A stretch of DNA of 64,000 nt, taken from positions 213,908 to 277,907 of the forward strand of contig LUYM01000030.1 in NCBI GenBank assembly GCA_001603275.1, given 5' to 3'. The position numbers were made by a program, and so were the translations under genes. The notes beneath the pieces were generated by a model that worked only from the letters and a program-made list of their open reading frames with translations, was not told where the DNA came from and searched no databases. This stretch comes from Actinomycetales bacterium Actino_02. Lineage in GTDB: Bacteria > Actinomycetota > Actinomycetes > Propionibacteriales > Propionibacteriaceae. Shown here piece by piece: positions 20,628-29,666 of this stretch; the first letter of the stretch is position 1; every line of letters begins with the position of its first letter.

Positions 20628-21530
20628 TCAGCCGAGGTAGGCGCTGATGGCGTCCGCCAAGGCCTGGGCGGCCTTAGTTCGCCACGCGGACGAGGTGAGC
20701 ATGGCGGCGTCCTTGACGTTGCGCATGTTGCCCATCTCCATCATCACGGCTGGCACCTTGGCGAAGTTCAGGGTGGCGATGTCGGAGCGCGGGCTGAGCG
20801 CGGTGCCCTTGCCGATGTAGGTCGACCGCGGCATGCCGGTCTGGGTGGTGAGCGCCGACCGGATCTGGTCGGCCAGCAGCCGGGACGCGTGCTCGGTGCG
20901 GGTGCCGCCGGCCATCACCGTGGACAAGATCACGTGGAAGCCGCGGGCTCGTTTGGCGAAGCTGCCGTCGGCATGGATGGAGATCAGCAGGTCGGCGTGC
21001 ACGGTGTTGGCCAGAGTGGCCCGGGTGTTCACGCAGGGCCCGTTGCCGGAGTCGTTGTCCCTGGTCAGCTGGACGGTGGCGCCGCGGCTTCGCAGGACCT
21101 CAGCCAGAGCATTGGCCTGCGCCCAGTTGTAGGCGTGCTCGGCGTAGTCGGCATTGGTGGCCGTGCCCGTGGAGTTGCAGGGCTTGGACTTGCCGTTGCC
21201 GGCCGGGACCTTGTGCCGGATGAACTTGCCGTTGGAGTTGCGGTTGTGTCCGGGGTCGATCACGATCACCCGTCCGGCCAGGTCTCCGGCGGCCGGTGGG
21301 GCGCTCTCGCTCGGGGTTGGGGTGCTCTCGGTTGGAGTGGCTTCGGTCGGCGTCGGCGGGGTGGCCGGGCTGGAAGTCACCGAGGGGGCGGCCGGCGACG
21401 GTGCGTCCGCTTCGGCCGGAGGAGTTGCCGCGCAGCTCGCCACGAGGAGCACGGCGAGCCCTCCGGCTGCCGCCCGGAAACCGGTCACGATTCGCTTCGA
21501 CGTCACGGGGTTCAGCCTGCCATGGATCAC
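20628..21530 (-). CDS. N-acetylmuramoyl-L-alanine amidase (Amidase_3), lipoprotein
   Basis: A 300-residue zinc amidase that should cleave the lactyl-amide bond of peptidoglycan. The N-terminus ends in the lipobox VLLVASC (Cys33), followed by a Pro/Ser/Thr-rich linker to about residue 90. Zinc-site motifs are present: VIDPGHNRN, LISIHADGS and MMEMGNMRN. IDPGHN is the pattern of the actinobacterial Rv3717-type amidases, which lack separate wall-binding domains. Start overlaps the transglutaminase stop by four bases, so it is the last gene of the ATP-grasp operon. Confidence 0.88.
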   Translation of the reverse strand: MIHGRLNPVTSKRIVTGFRAAAGGLAVLLVASCAATPPAEADAPSPAAPSVTSSPATPPTPTEATPTESTPTPSESAPPAAGDLAGRVIVIDPGHNRNSNGKFIRHKVPAGNGKSKPCNSTGTATNADYAEHAYNWAQANALAEVLRSRGATVQLTRDNDSGNGPCVNTRATLANTVHADLLISIHADGSFAKRARGFHVILSTVMAGGTRTEHASRLLADQIRSALTTQTGMPRSTYIGKGTALSPRSDIATLNFAKVPAVMMEMGNMRNVKDAAMLTSSAWRTKAAQALADAISAYLG

Positions 21531-22411
21531 AACGGCTCGACGTCAACCTCGACGGTCAGGGTGGACGAGCTGGCCTCGGTGAACACCACGCCACGCAGCG
21601 GGGAGACATCGGAGTAGTCGCGGCCCCAGGCGGTCACGATGTAGCGGGAGTCCGCGAACTGATCATTGGTCGGATCGAGGTCGACCCAGCTCCCGTCCGG
21701 GCAGCGGACGGACGCCCAGGCGTGGGTCGCGTCCGCACCGCGCAGCTTCGGACGTCCTGGCGGCGGCGAGGTCTCCAGGTAGCCACTGACATAGCGGGCC
21801 GGCAGTCCGGCCCAGCGCAGGCAGCCGACCGCCAGCTGGGCAAAGTCCTGGCAGACCCCCTGCCGGCTGGCCAGCACCTCGGCCAGCGTGGTCTGCACTG
21901 AGGTCGATCCGGTGGTGTAGGCGAAATCGCGGTGAATCGCGTGCATCAGGTCGGCCAGCGCCGTCCCCAGCGGACGCTCCGAACCCAGCACCTCGGCGGC
22001 GTACTCGCCCACCCGGGCGTCGATCGCCACCAGCGGGGACGGCCAGGTGAACTCGGTGTGCTCGATGGGATCCAGCTCTGCGGCCAGCGTCGCTGCTGCC
22101 GAGCCGACGGTCCAGGCGTCCAGCGCCTCGAGATCAGGAGTCGGCCAGGCCACCTGAACCTCGCTGATCGCCTCGACGACAAGCTCATTCACCGGTGCCC
22201 GGGTCTCCAGGTAGACCGACGGGTTGCCGAAGTAGTCCAGGTGCTCGGAGGTGTGCTCGGCCCCAGGCGAGGTGTGCAGCGCGAAGCTGAGCAGCTGCTG
22301 GGTCTCGGTCTCCCGTGGCCGCAGCAGGCCACGGTTGTAGCAGGCCTCCAGCACGTCGTCGTAGCGGTAGCTGGTGCGGTGCCGGACCCGATAGCGGCGG
22401 ACGTCGCTCAT
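21527..22411 (-). CDS. Transglutaminase-like protein with bacterial transglutaminase N-terminal domain
   Basis: A 294-residue cytosolic-type protein: a beta-rich N-terminal domain (RYRVRHRTSYRYDD), then a papain-like transglutaminase core with an intact triad, Cys187 (SRQGVCQDFAQ), His230 (DATHAWASV) and Asp246 (VDLDPTND). Such proteins are commonly encoded with circularly permuted ATP-grasp and alpha-E proteins in putative peptide-ligation or modification systems (comparative-genomics proposal). Four-base overlaps couple it to both neighbours. Confidence 0.88.
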   Translation of the reverse strand: MSDVRRYRVRHRTSYRYDDVLEACYNRGLLRPRETETQQLLSFALHTSPGAEHTSEHLDYFGNPSVYLETRAPVNELVVEAISEVQVAWPTPDLEALDAWTVGSAAATLAAELDPIEHTEFTWPSPLVAIDARVGEYAAEVLGSERPLGTALADLMHAIHRDFAYTTGSTSVQTTLAEVLASRQGVCQDFAQLAVGCLRWAGLPARYVSGYLETSPPPGRPKLRGADATHAWASVRCPDGSWVDLDPTNDQFADSRYIVTAWGRDYSDVSPLRGVVFTEASSSTLTVEVDVEPL

Positions 22412-24882
22412 CGCGTCCCCCGTCCCAGCGCCGGATGCGCCCAGGACGCCTCGGCGGCATGCCGGGTCGCCTGCCGGACGAAGTGTCGGGCGGCGATCCG
22501 ACGGCCCAGGGCGTCCAGGGCCTCGCCGAGCTCACTCAGCAGCCCGGCGAGCTCGCCGCCCTCGGCCAGCCGGTGCGCGATCGCCGTCGTCTGCTCGGCA
22601 AGCTGCCCATCGCCGGCCAGCCGCAGGTCGGCGGCCAGTGCGGCCAGCTGGTAGCTCACCGACCGCGGGTTGGACGGATCGTGCAGCAGCAGCTGCGCGG
22701 CCGACTCCACGCCGGTGGCCGGCCCGGTGCCGGCCGCGGCCCGGCGCCGATGGGTGATGATCGATTCGCCGGCCCGCAGCACGGCGTCGGCCACCAGCTC
22801 GACGGTCGGCGCAGCCAGCTCCGGGAGCCCGATCAGGCTGTTGGCAAGCAGTTTCACGGTGTGCTCTGCACGCTCCAGGCGTCCGCCGGCGTCCAGGAAG
22901 GCCCACGAGGAGTCCCGCACCATCGACTGGGCCATGATCCCGGCATAGGCCAGCAGCGACTCCAGCACGTCGGCCAGCAGCGGCTGCAGCTGCTCGCCGT
23001 TGTTGGGTGGCTCAGCCAGGGTCTGCTCGAGGCGTCCGAACACGCTCCACAGGTCGACGCTCATCAGGTCGCGCACGCCCAGCGCCTCCCCGATCAGTCG
23101 CCGGACGCTGTGATGGACGCCGCCGACGGCGGTCTCGTCCAGACTCACTCGGGTGAGGTAGTCGACCCCGCTCTCGTCGGACGGACGCCGCACCCCGGTG
23201 ATCCGGACCACCGCACCGAGCAGGGTGGCGGTGGCGGCCGCGCCGGCCGAGCCGGGCCGGGAGCCGAAGTCCTCGGTCAGGTCGTCGGCGACTTTGAGCA
23301 GGCGGGCCGTGCTTTCGGCGCGCTCTGCGGTGCGTCCGATCGTCATCAGCGCGCGGGCCACGCGCGGCGGCACCGCCGATTCCCGGGCGATCGTGAGTCG
23401 CGGACGACGTTCGTCCGCTGCGAGTTCGGCGACCGACGAGGGCACCCACACGTCCTTGGCCAGCGCCCCCAGATCGCTGCTCACGGTCAGCTCGGACGCA
23501 TTGGCAGCCACCCGTCCCAGCCCGCCGGGCAGGAACTGGTAGCCGTCGGCGGTGGCCACCCCGAAGCTGCGCAGGACGAATCGGCGCGGCTCGAGGCCGT
23601 CGGTGGTGACCACCGGTGCCGTCGAGAGTTCGATCGGCACCTGCCCGCACCACGCCCACGGCTCGGCGGTGATCCGGGCCCTCAGCTCGTCCCGCTCGGC
23701 CGCGCTCAGCCGCCAGCCGTAGCGGACCGGCGCCGCGCCGCTGCGGGTGACCGGCTTGATCACCAGCTCGTCGAGGTGGGCCAGCACGTGCGACGCGGAC
23801 GAGGCTTCGCCACACCACCAGGTGTCGGGGCTGTTCAGTAGCGGCTGCTCGCCGAGCAGCGCTGTGCAGAGTTCGGGCAGGTGGGCCAGCAGGGCCGGGT
23901 TGTCGAGCACCTCGACCCCGATCGGGTTGGCCACTCGGACCGTCCGGTTGCGGCTGGCCTCGATCAGCCCGGGCAGGCCGACCTCGGAGCTGCTGCGGAA
24001 CTCCAGCGGATCGGCTTGATCGTCGCTGACTCGGCGCAGGATCACATCGACGGGTTCGAGTTCGTCGCCGGCGCGCAGCCACACTCGTCCGTGTCGGATC
24101 ACCAGGTCGTCCGCCTCGGCCAGCGGGAAGCCTAGGAGTGCGGCTAGGAAGCCCTGGTCGTAGCCGCTGCGGCTGTCGGCGCCCGGAGAGAGCAGGACGA
24201 CGCGGGGCACTTCGGCGGCACCGGCCGCATCGAGGAGGGCACCGGTCATGGAGACGAAGTACCCGCGCAGCCGGGCCAGGTCGCTGGCCCGGTGCAGTCC
24301 GGCCATCACTTTGGAGACGATTCGCCGGGTGGCCATCGCGTAGCCGGCGCCGGCCGGGGCGCCGAGCCGATCGGAAATCACCTGCCAGCTGCCGTCGGGT
24401 CCGCGGCCCAGGTCGGTGGCGGTGGTGAGCAGCTGCGGCTGTCCGGGGTGGATCGTGCCGTCCGCTGCTCGGGCGAAGCCGGGATGACTGAGGATCGCCG
24501 CCGCGGGCAGAATGCCTTGCCGCAGCAGATTTCGCGGTCCGTAGAGGTCGATCAGGACGGTGTCGAGCAGGCGAGCCCGCTGTTCCAGGCCACGCTCCAG
24601 GCTTGTCCAATCGGAGGCGGCCAGCGGCAGCGGCAGCGGGTCGACCCGCCATGGACGACGCCGATCGCCGTAGCTGATCCCCTCGTCGGCGACCTGCCGG
24701 GCGGCTTCGGCGCGGGCGGTCAGCAGCTGCGGCAGTCCCAGGGTGTCGATCGTCTCGGCCAGCTGCTGGGCGTGGGGCTGAATCGCCTCACCGACGACCA
24801 GTTCGTCCACACTGCCGAGGCCGGGATGATGCCGGTAGGCGTCGAGCAGCGGGTTGCTCGGTTCGGCCACCGGGACGGACAT
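22408..24882 (-). CDS. Fused circularly permuted ATP-grasp / alpha-E domain protein
   Basis: An 824-residue fusion. Residues 1 to about 480 are a circularly permuted type 2 ATP-grasp ligase (DEGISYGDRRRPWRVDPLPL, RNLLRQGILP, VVLLSPGADSRSGYDQGFLAALLGFPLAEADDLVIR). From about residue 500 comes an alpha-helical alpha-E domain (RALMTIGRTAERAESTARLLKVADDL). In many bacteria these are two genes of about 480 and 310 residues. The ATP-grasp domain should form amide or peptide bonds with ATP; the acceptor is unknown. First gene of an operon with the transglutaminase and the amidase. Confidence 0.85.
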   Translation of the reverse strand: MSVPVAEPSNPLLDAYRHHPGLGSVDELVVGEAIQPHAQQLAETIDTLGLPQLLTARAEAARQVADEGISYGDRRRPWRVDPLPLPLAASDWTSLERGLEQRARLLDTVLIDLYGPRNLLRQGILPAAAILSHPGFARAADGTIHPGQPQLLTTATDLGRGPDGSWQVISDRLGAPAGAGYAMATRRIVSKVMAGLHRASDLARLRGYFVSMTGALLDAAGAAEVPRVVLLSPGADSRSGYDQGFLAALLGFPLAEADDLVIRHGRVWLRAGDELEPVDVILRRVSDDQADPLEFRSSSEVGLPGLIEASRNRTVRVANPIGVEVLDNPALLAHLPELCTALLGEQPLLNSPDTWWCGEASSASHVLAHLDELVIKPVTRSGAAPVRYGWRLSAAERDELRARITAEPWAWCGQVPIELSTAPVVTTDGLEPRRFVLRSFGVATADGYQFLPGGLGRVAANASELTVSSDLGALAKDVWVPSSVAELAADERRPRLTIARESAVPPRVARALMTIGRTAERAESTARLLKVADDLTEDFGSRPGSAGAAATATLLGAVVRITGVRRPSDESGVDYLTRVSLDETAVGGVHHSVRRLIGEALGVRDLMSVDLWSVFGRLEQTLAEPPNNGEQLQPLLADVLESLLAYAGIMAQSMVRDSSWAFLDAGGRLERAEHTVKLLANSLIGLPELAAPTVELVADAVLRAGESIITHRRRAAAGTGPATGVESAAQLLLHDPSNPRSVSYQLAALAADLRLAGDGQLAEQTTAIAHRLAEGGELAGLLSELGEALDALGRRIAARHFVRQATRHAAEASWAHPALGRGTR

Positions 24883-24964
24883 GGCGCCACCCTACTCAGG
24901 CCGTCCGCATTGTTGTGGGCCGACGGGACTGGCGAGACTGAGCAGCGGGTGCCATCGCCGCAGG

Positions 24965-25351
24965 TCACGGGACGCTCTGCAGGACAGCCACCTCGCCAGA
25001 GCCCAGGCAGGTCGTCGCCTTTGGCTTCGAGGCCTCGTCGAGCACCACCGCAACGTCCCCGGCGTTCATGAAGCCACCACCTCCGGAAACCGTGGAGCCG
25101 ACGGCGAACTCGCGACCGTCAGCCAGCCGAACCTTCTCGCCGTTCAGAGTCGAGCCATTGGGCCAGACCAGCGGCAGGTCATCGAGCAGGTAGCAGCCGT
25201 CGGCGGTGCGACTGATCGTCCCGGACAGTGCCGCGGCCATCTGGGTCTGCGCCGGCCGCGCAGTGAGCAGAGGCGAGTCGGGTGCAGCCTGGCAGCCGGC
25301 GAGCAACCCGAGCAGGACAACCACTGCCCCGCTGCGAACAGTGCTTCTCAC
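24965..25351 (-). CDS. Small secreted lipoprotein, function unknown
   Basis: A 128-residue protein beginning at a GTG (25351-25349) with a good AAGGAGG just upstream. The signal peptide ends in the lipobox LLGLLAGC (Cys20). The mature part contains a predicted beta-rich segment (RTADGCYLLDDLPLVWPNG, VRLADGREFAVGSTVSGGGGFM) with two further cysteines. No family recognised. It lies 32 bases after another lipoprotein gene on the same strand, so the two probably form an operon. Confidence 0.7.
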   Translation of the reverse strand: MRSTVRSGAVVVLLGLLAGCQAAPDSPLLTARPAQTQMAAALSGTISRTADGCYLLDDLPLVWPNGSTLNGEKVRLADGREFAVGSTVSGGGGFMNAGDVAVVLDEASKPKATTCLGSGEVAVLQSVP

Positions 25352-25383
25352 GTCGACCTCCTTCGGGGGCGTCCCCGCCCCGC

Positions 25384-26043
25384 TCACTCGATCAGGGTCA
25401 CTCCGGCCAAGGCCACGGCGAAGCCCTGCCCGGTCGCGGCGTTGCCGCAGCTGATTCCGGTGTCCTGGCTGCCGCAGACGAAGTCGCCGAGCTTCAGCTT
25501 CTTGCCGTAGGGCAGGGTGGCCAGCGTCCAGCCGTCGTACTTCACCGAGGCCCACTTGGTCGGCTTCCACCAGTCGACGTACTCGCCATTGGTCTGCGGG
25601 AGCGACTCCACGCCGCCGCTGCAGAAGTAGCCGACCTCGTCGCTGACACTCACTCCGGTGACGTCCAGCCCCTCGCCTGGGCAGACCTCGTCCGACGTGG
25701 GCACCTTGGTCATGTTCATGCCCTTGGGGAAGTGACACAGCACGCTGTCTTCGTCCATGGCGCACCAGATTCGTCCGGACGGACTGGCGAAGTGGGCCTG
25801 GCCGTACTTGGTGACGTTCAGGGCACCGGCCGCGCTGGGCACTTCGGGTTGAGCGGTGGTCTTCGCCGGGCTCGGTGTGGGGCTGCTGGCCGCAGTGGTC
25901 GGCGAGGTGGACGGGCTGGCCGCCGGTGTGTTGCTGGCGGCGGCCGAGGTGGCCGGGCTCGCGCTCGGCGCCGGTGTCGGCTGGGTGACGGCACAGCCGG
26001 AGAGTGCGAACAGGGCGACGACGAACAGGGCTCGGGCCTTCAT
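25384..26043 (-). CDS. Secreted lipoprotein with Pro/Ser/Thr-rich linker, function unknown
   Basis: A 219-residue protein. The ATG ending at 26043 follows AGGAG. A longer frame to 26157 has no ribosome-binding site and would put 38 polar residues before the signal. The lipobox is FALSGC (Cys17), followed by about 60 residues of low-complexity S/T/P/A linker. The globular domain carries conserved-looking cysteines (RIWCAMDEDSVLCHF, DEVCPGE, GYFCSGG, DFVCGS, ISCGN). The RIxCxM...VxCxF pattern resembles small secreted proteins common in actinobacteria. No function assigned. Confidence 0.75.
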   Translation of the reverse strand: MKARALFVVALFALSGCAVTQPTPAPSASPATSAAASNTPAASPSTSPTTAASSPTPSPAKTTAQPEVPSAAGALNVTKYGQAHFASPSGRIWCAMDEDSVLCHFPKGMNMTKVPTSDEVCPGEGLDVTGVSVSDEVGYFCSGGVESLPQTNGEYVDWWKPTKWASVKYDGWTLATLPYGKKLKLGDFVCGSQDTGISCGNAATGQGFAVALAGVTLIE

Positions 26044-26144
26044 TGCCACTCCTCGGTCCGGGGAACTGAGATCAGTGTGACCCATTGCCGCACTAACCAG
26101 TAGAGATTTCCCCGCGCAATGCGTCCACGCGGCACAGTTGGTGC

Positions 26145-27056
26145 ATGGAGCAGACATGGCCGAGCCCGCCGGTGCCCAGCGCCCGGCTGGTGTTGCGCGG
26201 ACGGGTGATCGATGCGGCGCATCCGGCGGTGATGGGGATCATCAACCGCACCCCCGACTCGTTCTACGCGCCGGCCCGGCACAGCGTGGAGTCCGGGCTG
26301 GCGATGCTCGATCAGATGATCGCGGACGGGGCTGCGCTGATCGACGTCGGCGGGGTGCGGGCCGGCCAGGAGGGTGGCCCGGTGTCGGCCGCCGAGGAGA
26401 TCGAGCGGGTCCGTCCGTTCCTGCTGGCTGCGCGGGAGCGGCATCCGAACGTCCTGCTCAGCCTGGACACCTGGCGCTCCGAAGTGGCCCTGGCCTGCGC
26501 GGACGCCCGGATCGACCTGGTTAACGACACCTGGGCCGGGGCCGACCCGGAGCTGGTGGACGTCGCCGCCCAGCTCGAGGCCGGCTATGTGATCTCGCAC
26601 AGCGGTGGGCTGCCGCCGCGAACCGATCCGGTCGCGATCAGCTACGGCGACCACCCCGACGGCGTCGTCCATGACGTGCTGCGGACGCTGCAGGCCGGGG
26701 CCGAGCGCGCTCTGGCTGCCGGCGTCCCGGCCGAACGGATCCTGCTCGACCCGACTCTGGACTTCGGAAAGACCACCCGGCACTCGCTGCGGGTGCTGCG
26801 GGCGACCGGGGCCGTGGCCGGGCTCGGCTTCCCGGTGTTGCAGGCGCTCAGCCGCAAGGACTTCGTAGGCGAGACCTTGGATCTGCCCGTCGATCAGCGC
26901 CTATTCGGCACCCTGGCGTCGACGGCGATCGCCGCTTGGCTAGGGACGACGGTGTTCCGCGCCCACGATGTCGCAGCAACGGTTCAGGTGGCCGCCATGG
27001 TCGCGTCGATTCGTGGTGACCGTCCGCCGACCGTCGCGGTCCGCGGCGAGCCGTAA
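26145..27056 (+). CDS. Dihydropteroate synthase-like protein (FolP2 type)
   Basis: A 303-residue TIM barrel of the pterin-binding family: MGIINRTPDSFYAP, ALIDVGGVRAG, SLDTWRSEVA, LVNDTWAG and GLGFPVLQALSRKDFVG. The order matches dihydropteroate synthases, but several positions differ from folate-pathway enzymes (TPDSFYA for TPDSFSD, DVGGVRAG for the usual DxGGxSTRPG, NDTWAG for NDVSG). Mycobacterial FolP2 shows similar drift and lacks DHPS activity. No other folate gene is nearby. I read it as a FolP2-like paralogue whose activity is uncertain. Confidence 0.75.
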   Translation: MEQTWPSPPVPSARLVLRGRVIDAAHPAVMGIINRTPDSFYAPARHSVESGLAMLDQMIADGAALIDVGGVRAGQEGGPVSAAEEIERVRPFLLAARERHPNVLLSLDTWRSEVALACADARIDLVNDTWAGADPELVDVAAQLEAGYVISHSGGLPPRTDPVAISYGDHPDGVVHDVLRTLQAGAERALAAGVPAERILLDPTLDFGKTTRHSLRVLRATGAVAGLGFPVLQALSRKDFVGETLDLPVDQRLFGTLASTAIAAWLGTTVFRAHDVAATVQVAAMVASIRGDRPPTVAVRGEP

Positions 27057-27067
27057 GGCGTCCGGCC

Positions 27068-27148
27068 CTTCGACAGGCTCAGGGACCGGAACTGCGTTGG
27101 CTGAGCTTGTCGAAGCCCGCAGATGAGGGGACAGTCCCCTCATCTGCG
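27068..27148. repeat. Family E and family D palindromes
   Basis: Family E at 27068-27115: CTTCGACAGGCTCAG, a short loop, then CTGAGCTTGTCGAAG. Family D at 27118-27148: CGCAGATGA, a GGGGACAGTCCCC core, then TCATCTGCG, a near-perfect 31-bp palindrome. They lie between the convergent folP2-like and DUF4406 genes and could end transcription from both sides. Confidence 0.7.
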
Positions 27149-27169
27149 AGGGCTGACCTTTCAATACGC

Positions 27170-27550
27170 TCAGGGAGCTGAGGTGGGGGCCTCCGGAATC
27201 TCCTCGAGGGAGTGGTAGACCGGGATTCCTCGAGCCTGGGCAATCGCGACATCCTGGTCGGCGCCGCGGGATTCCCCCGGCAGTCGAAGCACGGCATCGC
27301 AGTGCTGGAGGAGTCGCTCGGCGGTGGGGTACATCACTTCAGCCGCCAGCGGGTCGTCCGGTCCACTCGCGCCGGCGCTGGAGAGTACCGGGAGCGCCAC
27401 CCATTCACCGATCATGGGCACATGGCCGGCCTGGAAGATCGGCCAGGCAGCCTCCTCCAGGCGTCTCAGGTTCCGCGCCATCAGCGCCGGGTCGCCATTG
27501 GTTCCAGACGCGTAGGGTCCGGCGATCAAGATCATCAGGGGCCTCGTCAC
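27170..27550 (-). CDS. DUF4406 / nucleoside 2-deoxyribosyltransferase-like protein
   Basis: A 126-residue cytosolic protein: LMILIAGPYASG at the N-terminus, HVPMIGEWVALPV, then HCDAVLRLPGESRGADQDVAIAQARGIPVYHSLEEI. The Rossmann-like layout and the GESxGAD motif match DUF4406 and nucleoside 2-deoxyribosyltransferase relatives, which handle nucleotides or nucleosides. The substrate is unknown. Transcribed divergently from the DeoR regulator. Confidence 0.75.
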   Translation of the reverse strand: MTRPLMILIAGPYASGTNGDPALMARNLRRLEEAAWPIFQAGHVPMIGEWVALPVLSSAGASGPDDPLAAEVMYPTAERLLQHCDAVLRLPGESRGADQDVAIAQARGIPVYHSLEEIPEAPTSAP

Positions 27551-27597
27551 GTCCGCTACAATACAGCAGAAACGTGCAGAAACAGGAAGGACTGTGG

Positions 27598-28353
27598 ATG
27601 CTTGCCGCGGCGCGCAAGGAGTTGCTCCTCGAGAGACTGCGCACAGATGGACGAATCATCGCCAAGGAGATCGCAAACGAACTTGGCCTGTCTGAGGACA
27701 GCATCCGCCGGGATCTGCGCGAGTTGGACGCGCAGGGGCTGGCCGTCCGCGTCTACGGCGGCGCGCTCCCCGCGTCGCCAGCTGTCGTGGACTACGCGGC
27801 CCGCGCCTTCGTCGCGCCCGAGAGCAAGCGTCGCGTGGCAGCCGCTGCAGTCGCCCTCATCGAGCCAGGCGCAACGGTGATCCTCGACGGCGGCACCACC
27901 ACCCTCGCGATGGTCGATGCGCTCCCGAGGACCTTTCGCGGCACGATCATCACCCACAGCCCCACCATCGCGTCCGCGCTATTGGGCCACGATGCCGACG
28001 TCCTTCTGATCGGCGGACGGTTGTTCAAGCACTCCGCGGTCGCCTGTGGAGCGGCCGCTGTACAGGCTGCACAGCAACTCAGCGCGGATCTGTTCTTCTT
28101 GGGCGTCACCGGGATTCATCCGACGGCCGGTCTGACCACGGGCGACGCCGAGGAGGCGGCCATGAAGCGCGCTCTCGCCTCCCGGGCCGCTGACACCTAT
28201 GTGCTGGGCAGTGACGAGAAGATCGGCACGGCCTCCCGCTACGCGGTGCTCCCACTCGACGAGATCGCGGGCGTCATCACCGACAAGACCGCCGACGACC
28301 CAGCCTCGCGCGAACTCGCCATGGCCGGCGTCCGGCTCGTCCACACCAGCTAG
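27598..28353 (+). CDS. DeoR/GlpR family transcriptional regulator
   Basis: A 251-residue repressor: N-terminal winged helix (RKELLLERLRTDGRIIAKEIANELGLSEDSIRRDLRELDAQG), linker VYGGALP, then a sugar-phosphate-sensing DeoRC domain (VILDGGTTTLAMVDALP, ADVLLIGG, GVTGIHPTAGLTTGDAEEAAMKRAL). The ATG at 27598 is chosen because AGGAAGGA lies 7 bases before it; an upstream GTG at 27574 lacks this. The regulated genes are not evident; the divergent DUF4406 gene is a candidate. It ends in a 4-base overlap with the convergent Kelch gene. Confidence 0.88.
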   Translation: MLAAARKELLLERLRTDGRIIAKEIANELGLSEDSIRRDLRELDAQGLAVRVYGGALPASPAVVDYAARAFVAPESKRRVAAAAVALIEPGATVILDGGTTTLAMVDALPRTFRGTIITHSPTIASALLGHDADVLLIGGRLFKHSAVACGAAAVQAAQQLSADLFFLGVTGIHPTAGLTTGDAEEAAMKRALASRAADTYVLGSDEKIGTASRYAVLPLDEIAGVITDKTADDPASRELAMAGVRLVHTS

Positions 28354-29666
28354 GGCGAGGCGGGCAGGTAGTAGGCGGTGGTCTTGGCCTTGTCGTTTGC
28401 TCCGGTCACCCGGTAGACCAGCAGGCCGTTCGGGCTGCCGATCGCAACCTGGCCGGTCAGCTTGGCTTTGGGCAGCTCGGGCAGCAGTGACATGGCGTTG
28501 GTGCTGGGGTCGATCAGCTCGCCGTAGTGGACGATCCGGTTGCCGACCACCGTGCCGTTGAGATCGAGCATTCCGGTGGCCCTGAGCTTGTCAATCGCGT
28601 CTTGGCCGAAGTCCATGGCGATTCCACTGGAGGCGCCGTCCGCCGGTCGGTAGGTATCGAGCATCGCTGACCCGTCCCTCTGGAAGACCACCGCGTCGCC
28701 GACCGCGATCATGTTGCCGGACTCTGTGAGGTCCTTGATGGGAGTCCAGGTCTGGGTGGCCAGGTCGAAGGAGGCGTACTTCTCTCCGGTGAGCGATAAG
28801 GCCCACAGCACCAGCCGATCACCGACGGCTACCACCGAGCGGGCCTGGTCGGGGCTGAACGGATCGGTTGGCAGGTACGTCCAGGTATTGCTGGCCGGGT
28901 CGTAGCGCCGATCGGTGGCGTCACCGCCGAGCCTGGTGCCGAGCCCCACGCTGATCAGCTGATCGCCGGCGACCACCAGGCCGCCCAGCCGGGCGGGTGC
29001 GGCGATTGAGGCCCAGGAGTTGGTACCCGGGTCATAGACCACCAGCGTGCCCGTCTTGGGATCGTCCGACCACGTGAAGTACAGCTTGCCCTGGAAGGCC
29101 ACCCCGGACTGGACCTGCAGCGAGACTGGCGCGGCCGCCACCGGCGTCCAGGTGTCGGTGGACGGGTCGTAGGCGGCACCGTCCCGGTACGCCTTGCAGG
29201 CATCGATGTCGGAGCAGGCACCCGTCCCACCGATCAGGTAGAACCGTCCGTCCAGCCAGCCGGTGGCCGGGGAGATTCGGGTCAGCGGGGCCTTGCTGGT
29301 CACCGTCCACGACGACGCGCTGGAGCCGAAGTCGGTGGACGGCTGCGGAACTTGAGGTGCCGGTTGGCCGACTCCTCCGCCGGCTTCGCCCTTGTCGTTG
29401 GCGGTAACGCTGCCTTCGGCAGTGCTGGCCGCACCGGCAACACTGGCCGGCATGCCGCGTCCGGCCATCTGCGACAGCCCGACCCCGGCCCCGGCCACCA
29501 CGACCACGACCGCCGCGGCACCGAGGACGCGCTCCCAACGCACCCGCGGCCGAGCCGGACGGACGAACTGAGCCGGATCCAGCGGCTCGAACTCCTCGGT
29601 CTCGGCGAACGAAGCCCGGAAAGCCTGCTCCTCGCGGGTGAACTCGTCTTCGGACTTTTCAGTCAT
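28350..29666 (-). CDS. Membrane-anchored Kelch-repeat beta-propeller protein, sigma-factor partner
   Basis: A 438-residue protein: acidic cytosolic N-terminus (1-45), one membrane helix (about 47-66), a linker, then an extracytoplasmic domain with Kelch-type repeats (WLDGRFYLIGG, VAFQGKLYFTW, PGTNSWASIAAPARLGGLVVAGDQLI, TYLPTDPFSPDQARSVVAVGDRLVLW). Two cysteines (GACSDIDACKAY) may pair. Its ATG overlaps the end of the SigE-family sigma gene by 8 bases, so they are co-translated. By position it may act as the membrane partner or anti-sigma factor; no zinc-binding anti-sigma motif was seen. Confidence 0.78.
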   Translation of the reverse strand: MTEKSEDEFTREEQAFRASFAETEEFEPLDPAQFVRPARPRVRWERVLGAAAVVVVVAGAGVGLSQMAGRGMPASVAGAASTAEGSVTANDKGEAGGGVGQPAPQVPQPSTDFGSSASSWTVTSKAPLTRISPATGWLDGRFYLIGGTGACSDIDACKAYRDGAAYDPSTDTWTPVAAAPVSLQVQSGVAFQGKLYFTWSDDPKTGTLVVYDPGTNSWASIAAPARLGGLVVAGDQLISVGLGTRLGGDATDRRYDPASNTWTYLPTDPFSPDQARSVVAVGDRLVLWALSLTGEKYASFDLATQTWTPIKDLTESGNMIAVGDAVVFQRDGSAMLDTYRPADGASSGIAMDFGQDAIDKLRATGMLDLNGTVVGNRIVHYGELIDPSTNAMSLLPELPKAKLTGQVAIGSPNGLLVYRVTGANDKAKTTAYYLPASP

